A stretch of 64,000 nucleotides of DNA from Alviniconcha marisindica. Its lineage: Eukaryota > Mollusca > Gastropoda > Provannidae. The DNA lies in contig JABMCL010003397.1 in NCBI GenBank assembly GCA_018857735.1, forward strand, positions 750,001-814,000, read 5' to 3'. Below the pieces are notes generated by a model. The model saw only the letters and a program-made list of their open reading frames with translations, ran no database searches and was not told where the DNA came from. Within the stretch, counting starts at the first letter, position 1. Every line of letters begins with the position of its first letter. Positions 30,535-43,224 of the stretch are shown here, in pieces. The translations under genes were made by a program, and so were the position numbers.

Positions 30535-30650
30535 GTGGTGAGGTGCTCGTGGAACCGTCCTGCAGTGAGGTGCTCGTGGAACCGTCCTGCAGTGAGGTCT
30601 GTGGAACCGTCCTGCAGTGAGGTCTGTGGAACCGTCCTGCAGTGAGGCGA
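30535..30650. repeat. short tandem repeat, unit 23-27 bp
   Basis: About five units of gtggaaccgtcctgcagtga then ggtgctc or ggtct. Confidence 0.88.
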
Positions 30651-30714
30651 GGTGCAGAGTGGACCAACAGGTTTTGTATGGTTTCTCCCAACAGAACCAG
30701 CCTGGCTGACAGCG

Positions 30715-30965
30715 TCAGGGGCCTGCAGATGGCCAACAGTATTTCCAACACCTGCAGATGGGTATTCCCAACACCTGCCGATGGGCAACAGTATTCCCAA
30801 CACCTACAGATGGGCAACAGTATCCCCAACACCTGCAGATGGGCAACAGTATTCCCCAACACCTGCAGATGGGCAACAGTATCCCCAACACCTGCAGATG
30901 GGCAACAGTATCCCCAACACCTGCAGATGGGCAACAGTATTCCCAACACCTGCAGATCACTGACA
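30715..30965. repeat. 29-bp minisatellite
   Basis: About eight units of caacacctgcagatgggcaa then cagtatccc. Confidence 0.92.
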
Positions 30966-31233
30966 GTAACACCTACATACGGCTGACAGTATCTGACAGC
31001 TGCAGATGACTGAAGGCATCCAACAGCGGCAGATGGCTGACCATATTTAACACCTTTAGACAGCTGACAGTACCTGTTACCGGAATCTGGGAGTAGGAGG
31101 TAAAACTGTAAGTACATAACCCTCATGCTGCACCAGCAATACAAGCACGGTCATCCCTTACAACCGCACACAGTGATGTTTAACGCCCAGATGAGCTTGT
31201 AGACACATCCGGAAAATCAACCAACAGTATATA

Positions 31234-31234
<1 letters not shown>

Positions 31235-31270
<36 letters not shown>
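31235..31270. repeat. TA/CA microsatellite
   Basis: A short (TA)n followed by (CA)n. Confidence 0.85.
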
Positions 31271-31274
<4 letters not shown>

Positions 31275-31534
31275 CGGGCCGAAGCACAGACAGTAAAGAA
31301 GAACAGGAAGGAAGAAGTGAAGGCGTAAATGGACAGAGGCATAATCCAACTATGGACAGAGGCATAATCCCACTAAACATATTTAAAAAATCAAAAAACT
31401 CGACAACAAAAATCAGTGATCAAGTTTATAAAGTTGGAACAGGTCTTGGAGTTTTGGGTGTAGTTCTATTTCTGGTTCTCAGTTTGAACTGTGTGGAACA
31501 GCTTGCAGTGATCAGAACAGGTATGGACCTTGGG

Positions 31535-32190
31535 GATGGTGACCTACGTACTGCCAGGTGTGTGGTGCAGACTGGGGCAGGGTGACTACAGCCAGGTGTG
31601 TGGTGCACTGACTGGGGCAGGGTGACTACAGCCAGGTGTGTGGTGCAGACAGGGGCAGGGTGACTACAGCCAGGTGTGTGGTGCAGACAGGGGCAGGGTG
31701 ACTACAGCCAGGTGTGTGGTGCAGACAGGGGCAGGGTGACTACAGCCAGGTGTGTGGTGCAGACTAGGGGCAGGGTGACTACAGCCAGGTGTGTGGTGCA
31801 GACAGGGGCAGGGTGACTACAGCCAGGTGTGTGGTGCAGACAGGGGCAGGGTGACTACAGCCAGGTGTGTGGTGCAGACTGGGGCAGGGTGACTACAGCC
31901 AGGTGTGTGGTGCAGACTGGGGCAGGGTGACTACAGCCAGGTGTGTGGTGCAGACTGGGGCAGGGTGACTACAGCCAGGTGTGTGGTGCAGACTGGGGCA
32001 GGGTGACCTACGTACTGCCAGGTGTGTGGTGCAGACTGGGGCAGGGTGACCTACGTACTGCCAGGTGTGTGGTGCAGACTGGGGCAGGGTGACCTATGTA
32101 CTGCCAGGTGTGTGGTGCAGACTGGGGCAGGGTGACCTACGTACTGCCAGGTGTGTGGTGCAGACTGGGGCAGGTGACCAGCAGTACTGT
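31535..32190. repeat. 38-bp minisatellite, about 17 copies
   Basis: Unit gactggggcagggtgactac then agccaggtgtgtggtgca. The outer units read gacctacgtactgcc in place of gactacagcc, so the array has a distinct centre and edges. Confidence 0.93.
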
Positions 32191-32214
32191 CAACCACTTG
32201 TGGTGCACTTATGG

Positions 32215-32960
32215 ATGGCTGTCAGCCCTGGGGAGGTACAAAAGGACTGTCAGTCATGAGGAGGTATGGATAGGCTGTCAATCATGGGGAGGTGTGGATG
32301 GGCTGTCAATCATGGGGAGGTGTGGATGGGCTGTCAATCATGGGGAGGTATGGATAGGCTGTCAATCATGGGGAGGTATGGATAGGCTGTCAATCATGGG
32401 GAGGTATGGATAGGCTGTCAATCATGGGGAGGTATGGACAGGCTGTCAATCATGGGGAGGTATGGATAGGCTGTCAATCATGGGGAGGTATGGATAGGCT
32501 GTCAATCATGGGGAGGTATGGATGGACTCAATCCTGGAGGTATGGTCAGGCTGTCAATCATGGGAAAGTATGGACAGGCTGTCAATCATGGGGAGGTGTG
32601 GACAGGCTGTCAGTCATGGGGAGGTGTGGATAGGCTGTCAATCATGGGAAAGTATGGATAGGCTGTCAATCATGGGGAGGTGTGGATGGGCTGTCAGTCA
32701 CAGGGAGGTATGGCTGGCTGTCAATTATGAGCAGAAAAAGCTGGATATGTTCACATGGGGGGAGGTATGGCTGGACTGTCAATCATGGGGAGGTACGGCT
32801 GGACTGACTGCCATGGGGAGGTACAGATGGGCTGTCAATCATGGGGAGGTACAGCTGGACTGACTGCCATGGGGAGGTACAGATGGGCTGTCAATCATGG
32901 GGAGGTACAGCTGGACTGACTGCCATGGGGAGGTATGGATGGGCTGTTAATCAAGAGCAG
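32215..32960. repeat. 28-bp minisatellite, about 26 copies
   Basis: Unit ggctgtcaatcatggggagg then tatggata, with tgactgccatggg variants at the right. Confidence 0.93.
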
Positions 32961-34370
32961 AAAAGATGTGGATATGCTGTTCATCGTGGAGGGTGTAGAT
33001 GTGCTGTCAACTGATCAGGGATGGGGTCAGAGCTGGAAGACTGAACTACGCACAAACTGAAAGTGACGGCTCCTCAAGATGAGTGAATCAGCAGAGGTAG
33101 GTGTCTCAACCTACATCATGTCTAACAGAGTAGAAATGATCAAACCGAGAGGAGTAGCACCTTCAGTTACACTTTTCCAGAGAAAACAACAAAAAATGCA
33201 AGACAATCCTATCCACCATGATTTCCGTATTTTTTGGCATGTTATAAATTGTTGTTATCTGGCAGACCCACATGATTGTAATGAAAGCAGCACAAAACTT
33301 CACAGTCCTCTCGCTACTCTGCAGTACGGTGCACTTCACTGAAGCTTTAAATGAACATACTGTGAACAGTAACCTTACCTCCAACCACAACTACAGTACC
33401 CGTTTTTGTGTGTTTTTTAACTTACCAGCATGACAGTTTCAAACATATTTTTCTTCTTCCAAAAGCATGTTGAGCTCAGATTAAGCTACAACACAAGCAG
33501 CTGCTGAGGCAAGTGTGTGTTGGGAGAGAAAAATGTACACCTTGAGAAAATCACTTGTCTCGCCACAACTGGGACAGTTCTGCTCTTCAGTTACCCACGA
33601 TCCAACAGCTGACTGGCCCAGTGAAAGAGACATTCACGCTCACCTAGGCAAGACTTCACCTCGTTCGTACAAACTTCATTGGGGCAAAAACATGGTCCAG
33701 CGTGTGCTTGAGTGAGTGTCAAAATGCAACGTGTAGGGTTGCCTTGCTCTGTCAACGGAAGTGCTAAACGTGGACAGGGTGCAATTACAGAACCACCAGG
33801 GCTGTCACGCTGCCCGACAGAGAAAAGGATCATTTACAAAAAGGAAGGAAGGAGAAGAGAAAGAGAGAAAACCCACACACATACACCATGCACGTGTTCC
33901 AGTCACACACACACACACACACCATGCACGTGTTCCAGTCCTTACGGATGACTAGCAGCAGAACACACAGCTACCCACTCGGCCAACTCTCTCTACGGCG
34001 TACTCCATTACCGGTATGTAGAATTATGGTTTCCAGTTGAACGGTCAACTGAAGGTCTGATACTCATGCACACACTCACAGACTGGTACCCTCCAGCCCA
34101 TAAACAGTACCAGAGGGCAAGTCGCACACCCCCCCCCCCCACTCACACCCACCTACACCCACCCAGCATATCACAAATGATGTGAAGCAGTATTCCAAAC
34201 ATCGACACCGGCCTCACCATGGTTGATGCAATGCACAACCATTTACCCAGCATGCACCAAGCCAGCAAGTGAACAAGAGCTTACACAAACCGCACAGGGC
34301 AACCGGCACACACAGAGACACCGGCAGGCACTGAGAATAGACCGGATTCCACTAGCCACTGCAGGCACAC
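32961..34370. other. single-copy region, no gene seen
   Basis: Contains a duplicated caccatgcacgtgttccagtc near 33885-33940 split by a short (CA)n, and a poly-C run near 34128. Frames reach only 87 residues and are not recognisable. Confidence 0.55.
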
Positions 34371-34374
34371 GGCC

Positions 34375-34605
34375 AAGTCGGGACTAAATTCCAGGAAAGG
34401 TGTACTCGCCTTAATGACAAACTGGATGTCAAGACTACATTCCGGGGAAGGTGTACTTGCTTAATGACAAACTGGATGTCAGGACTAAATTCCAGGAAAG
34501 GTGTATTCACCTTAATGACAAACTGGATGTCAAGACTAAATTCCAGGAAAAGTGTACTTGCCTTCATGACAAACTGGATGTCAAGACTAAATTCCAGGAA
34601 AAAGT
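34375..34605. repeat. 51-bp tandem repeat, about 4.5 copies
   Basis: Unit gactaaattccaggaaagg then tgtacttgccttaatgac and aaactggatgtcaa. Confidence 0.9.
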
Positions 34606-35880
34606 GTGGGCTCTGTCACAGTCTTCAGGAAAACAAACAAAATGAGAAAGGGGGTGGAGGGGGGTGGGGGGTGGGGGTGGATGAGTGTTCCAAAAAAGAT
34701 TATTAGTTTACAGACCTACTTCACTTTTAAGGAAAAGTATTTCAACATCATCGAAAATGATTATTCTTTCTGTTTAACACAATTTTTTTTTTTTGATTTG
34801 TAGCTGAATTTAAAACAACTCAAGCATTTGAAAAAGCTCTCTAAATTCAGCACAGATGGTCTTTTTGAGCTGCTGTTTTGGCACATTTGATCAACTTGGG
34901 CCAATTCCATACAGATAAACTTGTGAGTGATGAGAATCCAGGCCATCGGTTCAGTACACATTTTTCAGCAAATTCACAACAGAAGGCCACAAGGTGCATT
35001 CCCACTGCACTGAGTATGGTGAACCTGAATGCTGCTCACCATCGATGAACACAGTCCACTGTTGTGTACAAAGAAATGGGTTTGTGTGACAGTGCTGTTT
35101 GCTTGTTACATGGCTGGTGCCGTGTGAAACTGCTGCCGTCTCGGCGCACATTCTGTGTACACCACACAACCATGCACCAGTTTTCAGTTGTGCAGTGTTT
35201 AGCTGTAACCTGCCACCTTCACTTCTGGCACTCACACAGCTAACATCTGTGTTGAACAACCACACAGCTAACATCTATGTTGAGCAACAAAATACGTAAT
35301 GTCGCCAGAATATGGTCAGTGGTCTTCAATAGTGTAAGCTGATTTGTTAATTTTTTTTTTAGCTTTACAGTTTTCTCATGAAAAGAATGTTGCAGATGCA
35401 CTGGTGAAGTCTGTTTCCACACTGGTGATTGGATACCCTGAATCAGGTCTAGGCATCCCATTCAAAACTAGCATGTTCCTTTGGAAGGGCACACAGAGCA
35501 AAAAGCGAAGAGCCCACAAGTCCACCTTAATGGTGATTTATGTCCAGCTGTACAGTGTTGTGTAGATCTGCCAGAGTGCTGTAACTTGTAATTCAGCAAG
35601 CGTGACCCGTTTCAGAGTAAGGAACTGGTGCTGGTCTGAGGTAAGGGGGCAGAACTCTGCATTCTCGACAGATTTTGCCTGATGAAAATTGTGATCGCTG
35701 GAAAAAAGGACACTATTTCCGAACCAAGCAAAAATTCTTCCAGAACCTTTTACTGGAATGATGAGTTGAGTAAATCCTCTTTAGTTCCTGATTCTGGTAA
35801 AACCGAGAAATGTTATATAACAAGTTTTTTTACTTAGTTAAAATCAGCCATACACTATTCTTGCAGATGACAGAGTATGG
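34606..35880. other. single-copy region, no gene seen
   Basis: AT-rich; a short duplication acacagctaacatct lies near 35235-35280. Confidence 0.5.
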
Positions 35881-35889
35881 GGTTTAAGT

Positions 35890-35965
35890 TCACTGACTGA
35901 TTGATTGATTGATGATCACTTATATAGCGCTATTCTCCGCTCTCTTGAGCAGACTCGTGTGAAAT
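35890..35965 (-). mobile_element. SINE tail with (CAAT)n end
   Basis: On +, gattgattgattgatgatca then cttatatagcgctattct. Read on - this is the agcgctatataagtg tail ending in a (CAAT)n microsatellite, typical of tRNA-SINE 3' ends. Confidence 0.55.
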
Positions 35966-36890
35966 GACGTTGACAGCCTCTGAACTTCAATTTCACCGCC
36001 TCGGCATCCCCAGAGCACGTTCTACAGTTCTGCCCCCTCCTCAGTGAAGCCAGAAGGCAGCAGAGGCCCCATGGAGCAACGCTTCAAGAACAGCTGTGGG
36101 ACAACACAGAGGACCTTCTGAAGACCTTCACCTTCACCCAGACCACCACGATGACCATTTGACTTTGAAGCTGAAGCTTGCTTGAACGCACAAGATGAAG
36201 ACTTCTCCTCTTGGTTTTATTTAGCTGAACACACGCCCATGGCTCTGCAAAACTTTTAATGACGATTTAAAGTAGGGTGAAATTAGATGTAAAAGTGAAC
36301 ATGTCTTTTAACTCCTGCCCCCTCCCCATGTTCCGACCAAGAAAACCGTGATCAACAGAAGGGCTGGCTGACTGACTTCATATTTAATGCACAGCTATGG
36401 GTTTATACTCTTTGAAATACCATACACAGCAACTAGCGGGAGGGAGTTTTCTGTCTGCGGGAGACAGCGACCAATTGAAAGGGTTTGTTTTCTGACTTGG
36501 GAAACGGCAGCCAATGGGAAAGGTTTACTGTTTGACCTGGGGAATACCGACCAGTGGGAAGGGTTTATTGTTCAACAAGCAAATACAGAGACGAATGGAA
36601 GGGAAGTCTGACACGGGATGCAGTGACCAGGTGGAGGGGAAAGTACTGAAGAAGAACATAGAGGCCACATTCACATCACCTTTAGGGTGTACCTTAGAAG
36701 CAAGTCCACATTTTGGACAGAAGCACATGTGCACATGTAGATGATGAATCTGAAACAGTCTTATGCAGCTCTGCTGAACAACACTCAGCACAACACACAT
36801 TCCCTCAGTAACTGCTGAACAACGTATCATTTACATCTGTCAGCAACTCCTAGACAAAGCAGCTTAACACTCACACTTGCTGGCAGCTGC
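35966..36890. other. intergenic, partly degenerate repeats
   Basis: A weak unit of about 50 bp (ccagtgggaagggtttattg and variants) covers 36425-36610. No gene seen. Confidence 0.5.
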
Positions 36891-37260
36891 TGAACATGAC
36901 ACACACCTGTCAGCAACTGCTGAACACCATGACACACACGTCAGCACTGCCGAATACAACACATACATGTCAGCAACTGCTGGACAACACGACACGTGCG
37001 TCTGTCAGCACTCCTGAACAACACGACATACATATTTGTCAGCAATGGATGAACAACGCACAGCACAACCCACACCTGTCAGCAGCCACTGAATATAACG
37101 CACACCTGTTGGTAACTGCTGAACAACATGACCCACCTGCCAGCAGCTGCGGAACAACACACAGCATGACATACACACACGCTGACAACAGCTGGTCAAC
37201 ATGACAAGCACGCATGAACTGTGGAGCAACAGGCAGCAGACCACACCCACACACTGACAC
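36840..37260. repeat. degenerate minisatellite
   Basis: Decayed units built on cagcaactgctgaacaacat plus gacacacac. Confidence 0.8.
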
Positions 37261-38090
37261 TCAAGAGTACCCTTGTGAGTGGTAAGCAGACACAAATCAC
37301 AATGACAATGCTGATATTACCATGATTATAGATTCTTTTGCATGGAAGTACAGTAACGGTAACGCCCTTCCATTTACGTCACGCATACTGACCCGTCGTG
37401 TGACTGAAAATGTCCTGTAATGCAAGCACAAGCCATCACCAAAGCAGCTGGCCTCCCGTGAGGTCTCAGTGCAGCACTAACAACTGACAACCCCAGCCCA
37501 CCTTACAGTTCTACCTCCTCCTGTGGAGAACCTCTGTGGACTCCACACCCCAGACAACAACTGAACAAAGAAGAATATCAAACAGAAAACCCAAGAAGGG
37601 AGACGGAGAGAGCAAGAGAACGCAAGTACATGCTCACAACACCAGTACATGCTGAATCAACTCACACTCACAGTAAACAGTCGGCCAAGTTGGAAAGTCC
37701 AGCTGGCATTTGAAATTTTGACTGTGAATATTTTCAGGCAAGTAAACTTTTCTCTTAAACGCTTGGATGTAGTGCACGGTTATCAAGACATGTGGCACTC
37801 AACACGCTCCGATTCAGCGAGAAACTCCTGGCAATACTTTGAGACAATTGCATCTTCTCCCTTAACTAAAGACGCAGCGCAAGCTGATCAAGGCGTTTCA
37901 GAAGCAGCAGGCAAACGTCTGACGATGCTCTGCTGTCAAGGATCTGCTGCTGACCTACAGAATGCTGTGGCCTTGAAGTGAGAGTCAGGTGACTGAAGTG
38001 AGTGCAAGTTCAAGGTGACAGCACACCAGTCCACCTTCCGCCCACACTCCAGTCTTCACCACTGCCAGCGAGTTTCACTCCATTCCACTG
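37261..38090. other. single-copy region; one unexplained 110-residue frame
   Basis: The + frame at 37649-37981 is not low complexity but matches no family I recognise and has no splice or promoter support. Confidence 0.4.
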
Positions 38091-38094
38091 CTCA

Positions 38095-38430
38095 ACCTTC
38101 GTCATGCACCATGGGCAGGATCCACATGCACCATGGGCAGGATCCGCATGCACCGTGGGCAGGATCCACATACACTGTGGGCAGGATCCACATACACTGT
38201 GGACAGGATCCACATGCACCATGGGGAGATCCACATGCACCATGGGGGGATCCACATGCACCATGGGCAGGATCCACATGCACCGTGGGGGGGATCCAAA
38301 TGCACCATGGGCAGGATCCACATGCACCATGGGCAGGATCCACATGCACCGTGGGCAGGATCCACATACACTGTGGGCAGGATCCATGTGCACCATGGGC
38401 AGGATCCACATACGCTGTGGGCAGGATCCA
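38095..38430. repeat. 22-bp minisatellite, about 15 copies
   Basis: Unit atgcaccatgggcaggatcc plus ac. It carries CCATGG and GGATCC in most units. Open in several frames on both strands, hence frames of 105-181 residues with no coding meaning. Confidence 0.93.
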
Positions 38431-38579
38431 CTCTCAGTAGCTTGAGCATGAAACGTCACAGAGATGACCATTTCCTTTATGTACCTACAGGTCTGGGTGG
38501 CCAAGGCACTTTGCGCAGTACCATCAAAGGAACTCTGCAGGAAGGACACCTTCACTTTATGATGAGCAAACAGTGGGGT

Positions 38580-38625
38580 GTCCTTGCAGTAAGTAACTAA
38601 CTTGGTGTTTTATGCCCAGTCAATC
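38580..38625 (-). mobile_element. SINE tail fragment
   Basis: Read on -, gattgactgggcataaaaca then ccaagttagttact, the same tail as at 56035-56095. Confidence 0.5.
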
Positions 38626-39197
38626 CTTGCACAATGTCCTAGTCATTATTATCACTATGCACAAGTCAAAACGTCCATCAAATGAAGTCCGACGATGTCT
38701 GTGTTTAAGACAATGTTGACTACAATGCAAATGTTGAAGAACATGATATGCAGTGGTGTAGCAGGTGTGAGACTGGTCCTTTAATAAAAACTCACTGATC
38801 ATTAGACAGACTCCCTGTCCTTTTAGATGCATGCCAAAAACAAGGATGTAACAGATAATGAAGAATAAAAATACACACACAGGCACACATTTAAAATCCC
38901 AGAACAGACCGCCTCTTTGCACATCCACAAATGAAAGACAGAAACTCAGAATGTGGTTACCGATTTGAAATGCTCACAATACACCTTCCTTCACCAAGCA
39001 ACAACTTCATGCTCCGTGCATTGTTCTCACTTCATTTACATTTCTCTCTTCAAGTCAAAAGTTCAACAGTTCTTGCTTGACAAATGGCAACAGTTACTGT
39101 TGCTCTGTTTTTTTTTATAAACTGGAAAGACAAACAGAAGTGAGGAGGCAAAACTCCATTTCCAAACTGGACTGCAGCTTTGCGTATGTGAAGCAGG

Positions 39198-39241
<44 letters not shown>

Positions 39242-40080
39242 TGTGAGACAGAGAAAGAGAGAGAGGGAGACATAAAGCCGTCAGAAATGTTAACCAAGAA
39301 TGAAAATTGGTCTACACTGTGATTTTGTGCACTTTGAACTTGATAACAACAAAAGTAAATAAACAAAAAAATTGTGCACTCTGAATGAACTTAAAATCCC
39401 AATAAACAAAACAAAAAAATACAGACAAAAAGTCTCACCCACTTTCTCCCTGCTTTTTGCATTACAGTTTACAAAGAAGCAACAATTTCAAAACAGTAAA
39501 ATTTTGCTTAAATATGCAACGACATTGAAGATTTACATATGACATCAACAGTTGGTCATTTGACTGGACAGTCCTTTTCACCTCAGTTCACTGACAAGAT
39601 AGGTTCTACTGGGGGAGAAGAAAACAGTATCACTTAGAAACGTGAATATTGGAGAAGCACCATAATATATTATTTGACAGCTGGCATGCATGCACAATAA
39701 GAGAATTGTAACAACATATACACGTTCAAGTGTTCAACGATGCTATCTGGACACCAGTCATTTTTATGTGGGCCCTACACCAATATGTTCACAAGCGTGT
39801 CAAAATTCACAAGTGTGAATCCGACACAAAGACTGGTTCATGTAGTTTGCACAAGAGAAAGCCAGGCTCTAACTTGAAGGCATGTGTTAATCATCTCTTT
39901 GTTGTAGTTCACCTGTACAACTGTGCAACTACATACACTGCTGTACAGTTGTATTTCACATGTACAACTGTACAACTACATACACTGCTGAACAGCTTTT
40001 TGACCAAAATAGCTTTCTAGCCTGTTAAAACTTGTGTCAAATGAAGTTCATTTCATATATATATATATATTTATATATTA
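38626..40080. other. mostly single-copy region
   Basis: It includes a (TG)n tract at 39199-39240, a duplicated acatgtacaactgtacaact-like unit near 39910-39990, and a (TA)n run near 40055-40080. No gene seen. Confidence 0.5.
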
Positions 40081-40559
40081 AAATATGCCCACCTCTCTCT
40101 CTCTGTCTCTTTTTTTTTAAACCACCACCAAAACAATGAGAAAAATCATGGAGGCTATCACCATTGTCAGGACTTCAAGTCTTCTCTCTCCTCCTCGTTG
40201 GCAATAGATTGGGCACAGTTTTATTTTTCCTGTTTGTTTTTTAAATATTCCACTGATCCCTTCAAAAAACAAAAACAAAACAAAAAAACAATACAAACAA
40301 TTAGAAACGGACAAAAAATATGGCCTAAAATCAAGCCAGCATACGGGGAAAGAGAAGGGAACAAAAAGAAAAACAAGAGAAGAAAACGGGAGGAAAAAAC
40401 AACAACCCCGCCTCCGATTTGTGCTGAATAATCCCCATACAGGCAATGTTCCCCTGCTACCCCTGACCTCCCACCAACCACCGGTGGAGGCCGAGGGTCA
40501 TGGAGACAATCACCTGCTGTACCCACCACCCTGTGCACACCGCCTGCAGACCCCCCCCC

Positions 40560-41310
40560 CCCGGCTCTCTGTGCCACACTCCCCTGCACCTGCACCCCCC
40601 AGCTGTGTGCTACACACCCCCTGCAGACCCCCCCAGGCTGTGGCACACCCCCTGCGACACCCCCCAGGCTGTGTGTGCACACCGCCCTGCAGACACCCCC
40701 CAGGCTGTGTGTGCACACCGCCCTGCAGACACCCCCCAGGCTGTGTGTGCACACCGCCCTGCAGACACCCCCCAGGCTGTGTGTGCACACCGCCCTGCAG
40801 ACACCCCCAGGCTGTGCACACCGCCCTGCAGACACCCCCCAGGCTGTGTGTGCACACCGCCCTGCAGACACCCCCCAGGCTGTGTGTGCACACCGCCCTG
40901 CAGACACCCCCAGGCTTTTGCACACCGCCCTGCAGACACCCCCCAGGCTGTGTGTCACACCGCCCTGCAGACACCCCCCAGGCTGTGTGTGCACACCGCC
41001 CTGCAGACACCCCCAGGCTGTGCACACCGCCCTGCAGACACCCCCCAGGCTGTGTGTGCACACCGCCCTGCAGACACCCCCCAGGCTGTGTGTGCACACC
41101 GACCCTGCAGACACCCCCCAGGCTGTGTGTGCACACCGCCCTGCAGACACCCCCCAGGCTGTGTGTGCACACCGCCCTGCAGACACCCCCCAGGCTGTGT
41201 GTGCACACCGCCCTGCAGACACCCCCCAGGCTGTGTGTGCACACCGCCCTGCAGACACCCCCAGGCTGTGCACACCGCCCTGCAGACACCCCCCAGGCTG
41301 TGCACACCGC
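40560..41310. repeat. 36-bp GC-rich minisatellite, about 20 copies
   Basis: Unit cctgcagacaccccccaggc then tgtgtgtgcacaccgc; 33- and 27-bp deletion variants occur. The period divisible by 3 leaves several frames open on both strands (up to 366 residues), all repeat artefacts. Confidence 0.94.
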
Positions 41311-42207
41311 ACTACCTCCAAGCTTTGGTTTTCAGCGTCCTTCCTTCCACAACTGCTGTAACTGGTGACGCCACAGGCCTCTGAGTAACTCTCTCACCCT
41401 GAGATAACCGTCATGGTTGACCGGGCTTCAAAATCCACGGGCCTCAGAGAACTCTCTCATAACCGTCATGGTTGACTGGGCTTCGAAGACCAAGCTCCTT
41501 CTGACAGTTTGGTGTTGCTGTTGGTGCTCAAACGACAGTCAGTCGCTGAGACAACTCAAATCATACCCCGATGCCGTTCTCTCACAAGCATTCACACTGT
41601 CACAAGCAAGCACAAATAAAACCACAATTGTTCAAATAAAACCACAGTTGTTCAAATAAAACCACAGTTGTTCAAACCCATCTGCATCTCTCTCTCTCTC
41701 TCCTTTTTTTTTTAACCTGTGGCAGACGTGCCACACGCTGACACGCAAATTTTACAGACGGCACCGACAGCACGACACTCAATGGGGCAATTTTGGCAGA
41801 GAGACGCACAGAGAATAAGGAGTGCCCCTTCGGCGGCGTAACCAGTTACAGCAGAGTTCTGCGGAAGGCTGCTGTGGAGTGAGGCTGGGAGTGTGCGCGC
41901 AGCGTCGCCCCAGCACCAGGCCCATCAAGTCCAGCTTGACCGGCAAAAACTGGATACTCCCTCCACGCCTCCCACGTGCTGCCAATTGGGGTGCGCTCTG
42001 CATCCTCCGCAAACTCCCGCACAACAGCCATGCTCCCCGTTTTAACGACACCCACCATGCTCAACCTAAAACCAGTCTCTCCAAAACAACAATGAATCAA
42101 TCAATTGTGCACCCACTGAAGAACAAAACCCACATGCCAAGTAAAACAAAAATAAGCTCAAAAACGCTTTACAAGAGAGACGACATAAAAATAACCAATC
42201 AGCAGCT
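41311..42207. other. single-copy region, no gene seen
   Basis: A short triplication of ttcaaataaaaccacagttg lies at 41620-41675. The 146-residue + frame at 41822-42262 shows no family resemblance. Confidence 0.5.
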
Positions 42208-42213
42208 TTTATT
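42208..42213 (-). terminator. candidate polyadenylation signal for the FNDC3-like gene
   Basis: TTTATT on +, AATAAA on -, about 1.0 kb beyond the stop codon, followed on - by U-rich ttggttatttttatg. This gives an ordinary 3' UTR length and is the more economical choice over the distal site near 27.7 kb. Confidence 0.4.
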
Positions 42214-42529
42214 CCAGTCCCTTAGTTCTGTGGTCAGTGTCTCACGGTTTAATGAGGTCTGACGCAGAGAGACAGAATGGATACCATGTGTGGTTTGCTT
42301 TTCATCGCCGTCGCTCTTCTCCGAGAAGCAGGCCATGTCTTGCGGCGCTGTGACAGTCGACATTCCGGCAGAGAAGACTTCTTCCCACACTCCCCGTCTC
42401 TTCTCCACCATGTTCACCATCATCACGTCGAGGCGAACCAACGCCCCCAGCTCGTCAGCCCAGAAATGCTGGTAACTCCGTATCACAACAGCAGCATTCT
42501 CCTTCCCTTTTGTCCCACTTGCCCCCCAC

Positions 42530-42800
42530 TCACTTTCTCCTCTCTCACACATCCATCATGGGACATTTGTCCCGTTTTCCTCCTCACACACCCATCATGG
42601 GACATTTGTCCCATTTTCCGCTCCTCACACACCCACTATGGTACATTTGTCCCATTTTCCTCCTTATGCACCCCTCATGGGACGTTTGTCCCATTTTTTC
42701 CTCTCCTCACACAACCATCATGGGATGTTCGTCCCATCTGTCCGCTCCTCACACACCCACCATGGGACGTTTGTCCTGTTTTTCCCCTCCGGACACACCC
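42530..42800. repeat. 39-bp minisatellite with internal palindrome
   Basis: About seven units of cacacacccatcatgggaca then tttgtcccattttcctcct. Each unit contains the inverted repeat tgggaca-ttt-gtccca. Confidence 0.9.
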
Positions 42801-43224
42801 AGTATTGTTTCCCTGTCCACACACCATTGCACACTGGGGCCTCTCTCCTGCCACGGAAGAGCGCTTGGACATAATGCCGACACGTATCACACGCACACCT
42901 CCGCACATCCTTGGAACCGGTCAAGGTGAAGGCTGTTTGGCGAGGCGAAAACACTCGGCCGCAGAGGCGGGGGGCGTCATGACGAAAAAACACACACACC
43001 AATGAACACAAAGCACAGGCAGAGCCACTTTCCCAGCGAAAGACCACCACAGAAAGAGAGAAGAAAAAAAACGAAAAAACAGTCGTCCTCTTCTTCTGGA
43101 CTGAAGGAAGGTCGAGGGAGAGAAACGAGGACAAAGGTCAGCATCCTCTAAACCCCTCTCCTCTCACCCCCCACCTCCGCCTCCCTTCCCCCACCCCACC
43201 CCCCAACCCCACACACCCAAGGAC
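42801..43224 (-). other. proximal 3' UTR of the FNDC3-like gene
   Basis: C-rich on + (CCACCCC runs at 43140-43210). Nothing else seen. Confidence 0.5.

Noticed and set aside
33079..33342. 87-residue + frame
   Set aside because: No family resemblance and no supporting signal.
37649..37981. 110-residue + frame, possible small gene
   Set aside because: Not low complexity, but no recognised family, promoter or splice support; length is compatible with chance.
40221..41384. Overlapping open frames of 228-366 residues on both strands
   Set aside because: They coincide with a 36-bp tandem array; period divisible by 3 explains the openness. No domain, no splice context.
41822..42262. 146-residue + frame near the FNDC3 3' end
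   Set aside because: Composition unlike the real exons, no recognisable domain, lies in probable 3' UTR or flank.
27716..43224. A 15-kb 3' UTR of the FNDC3-like gene
   Set aside because: Rests only on composition and a distal AATAAA; a proximal signal at 42208 gives an ordinary length.
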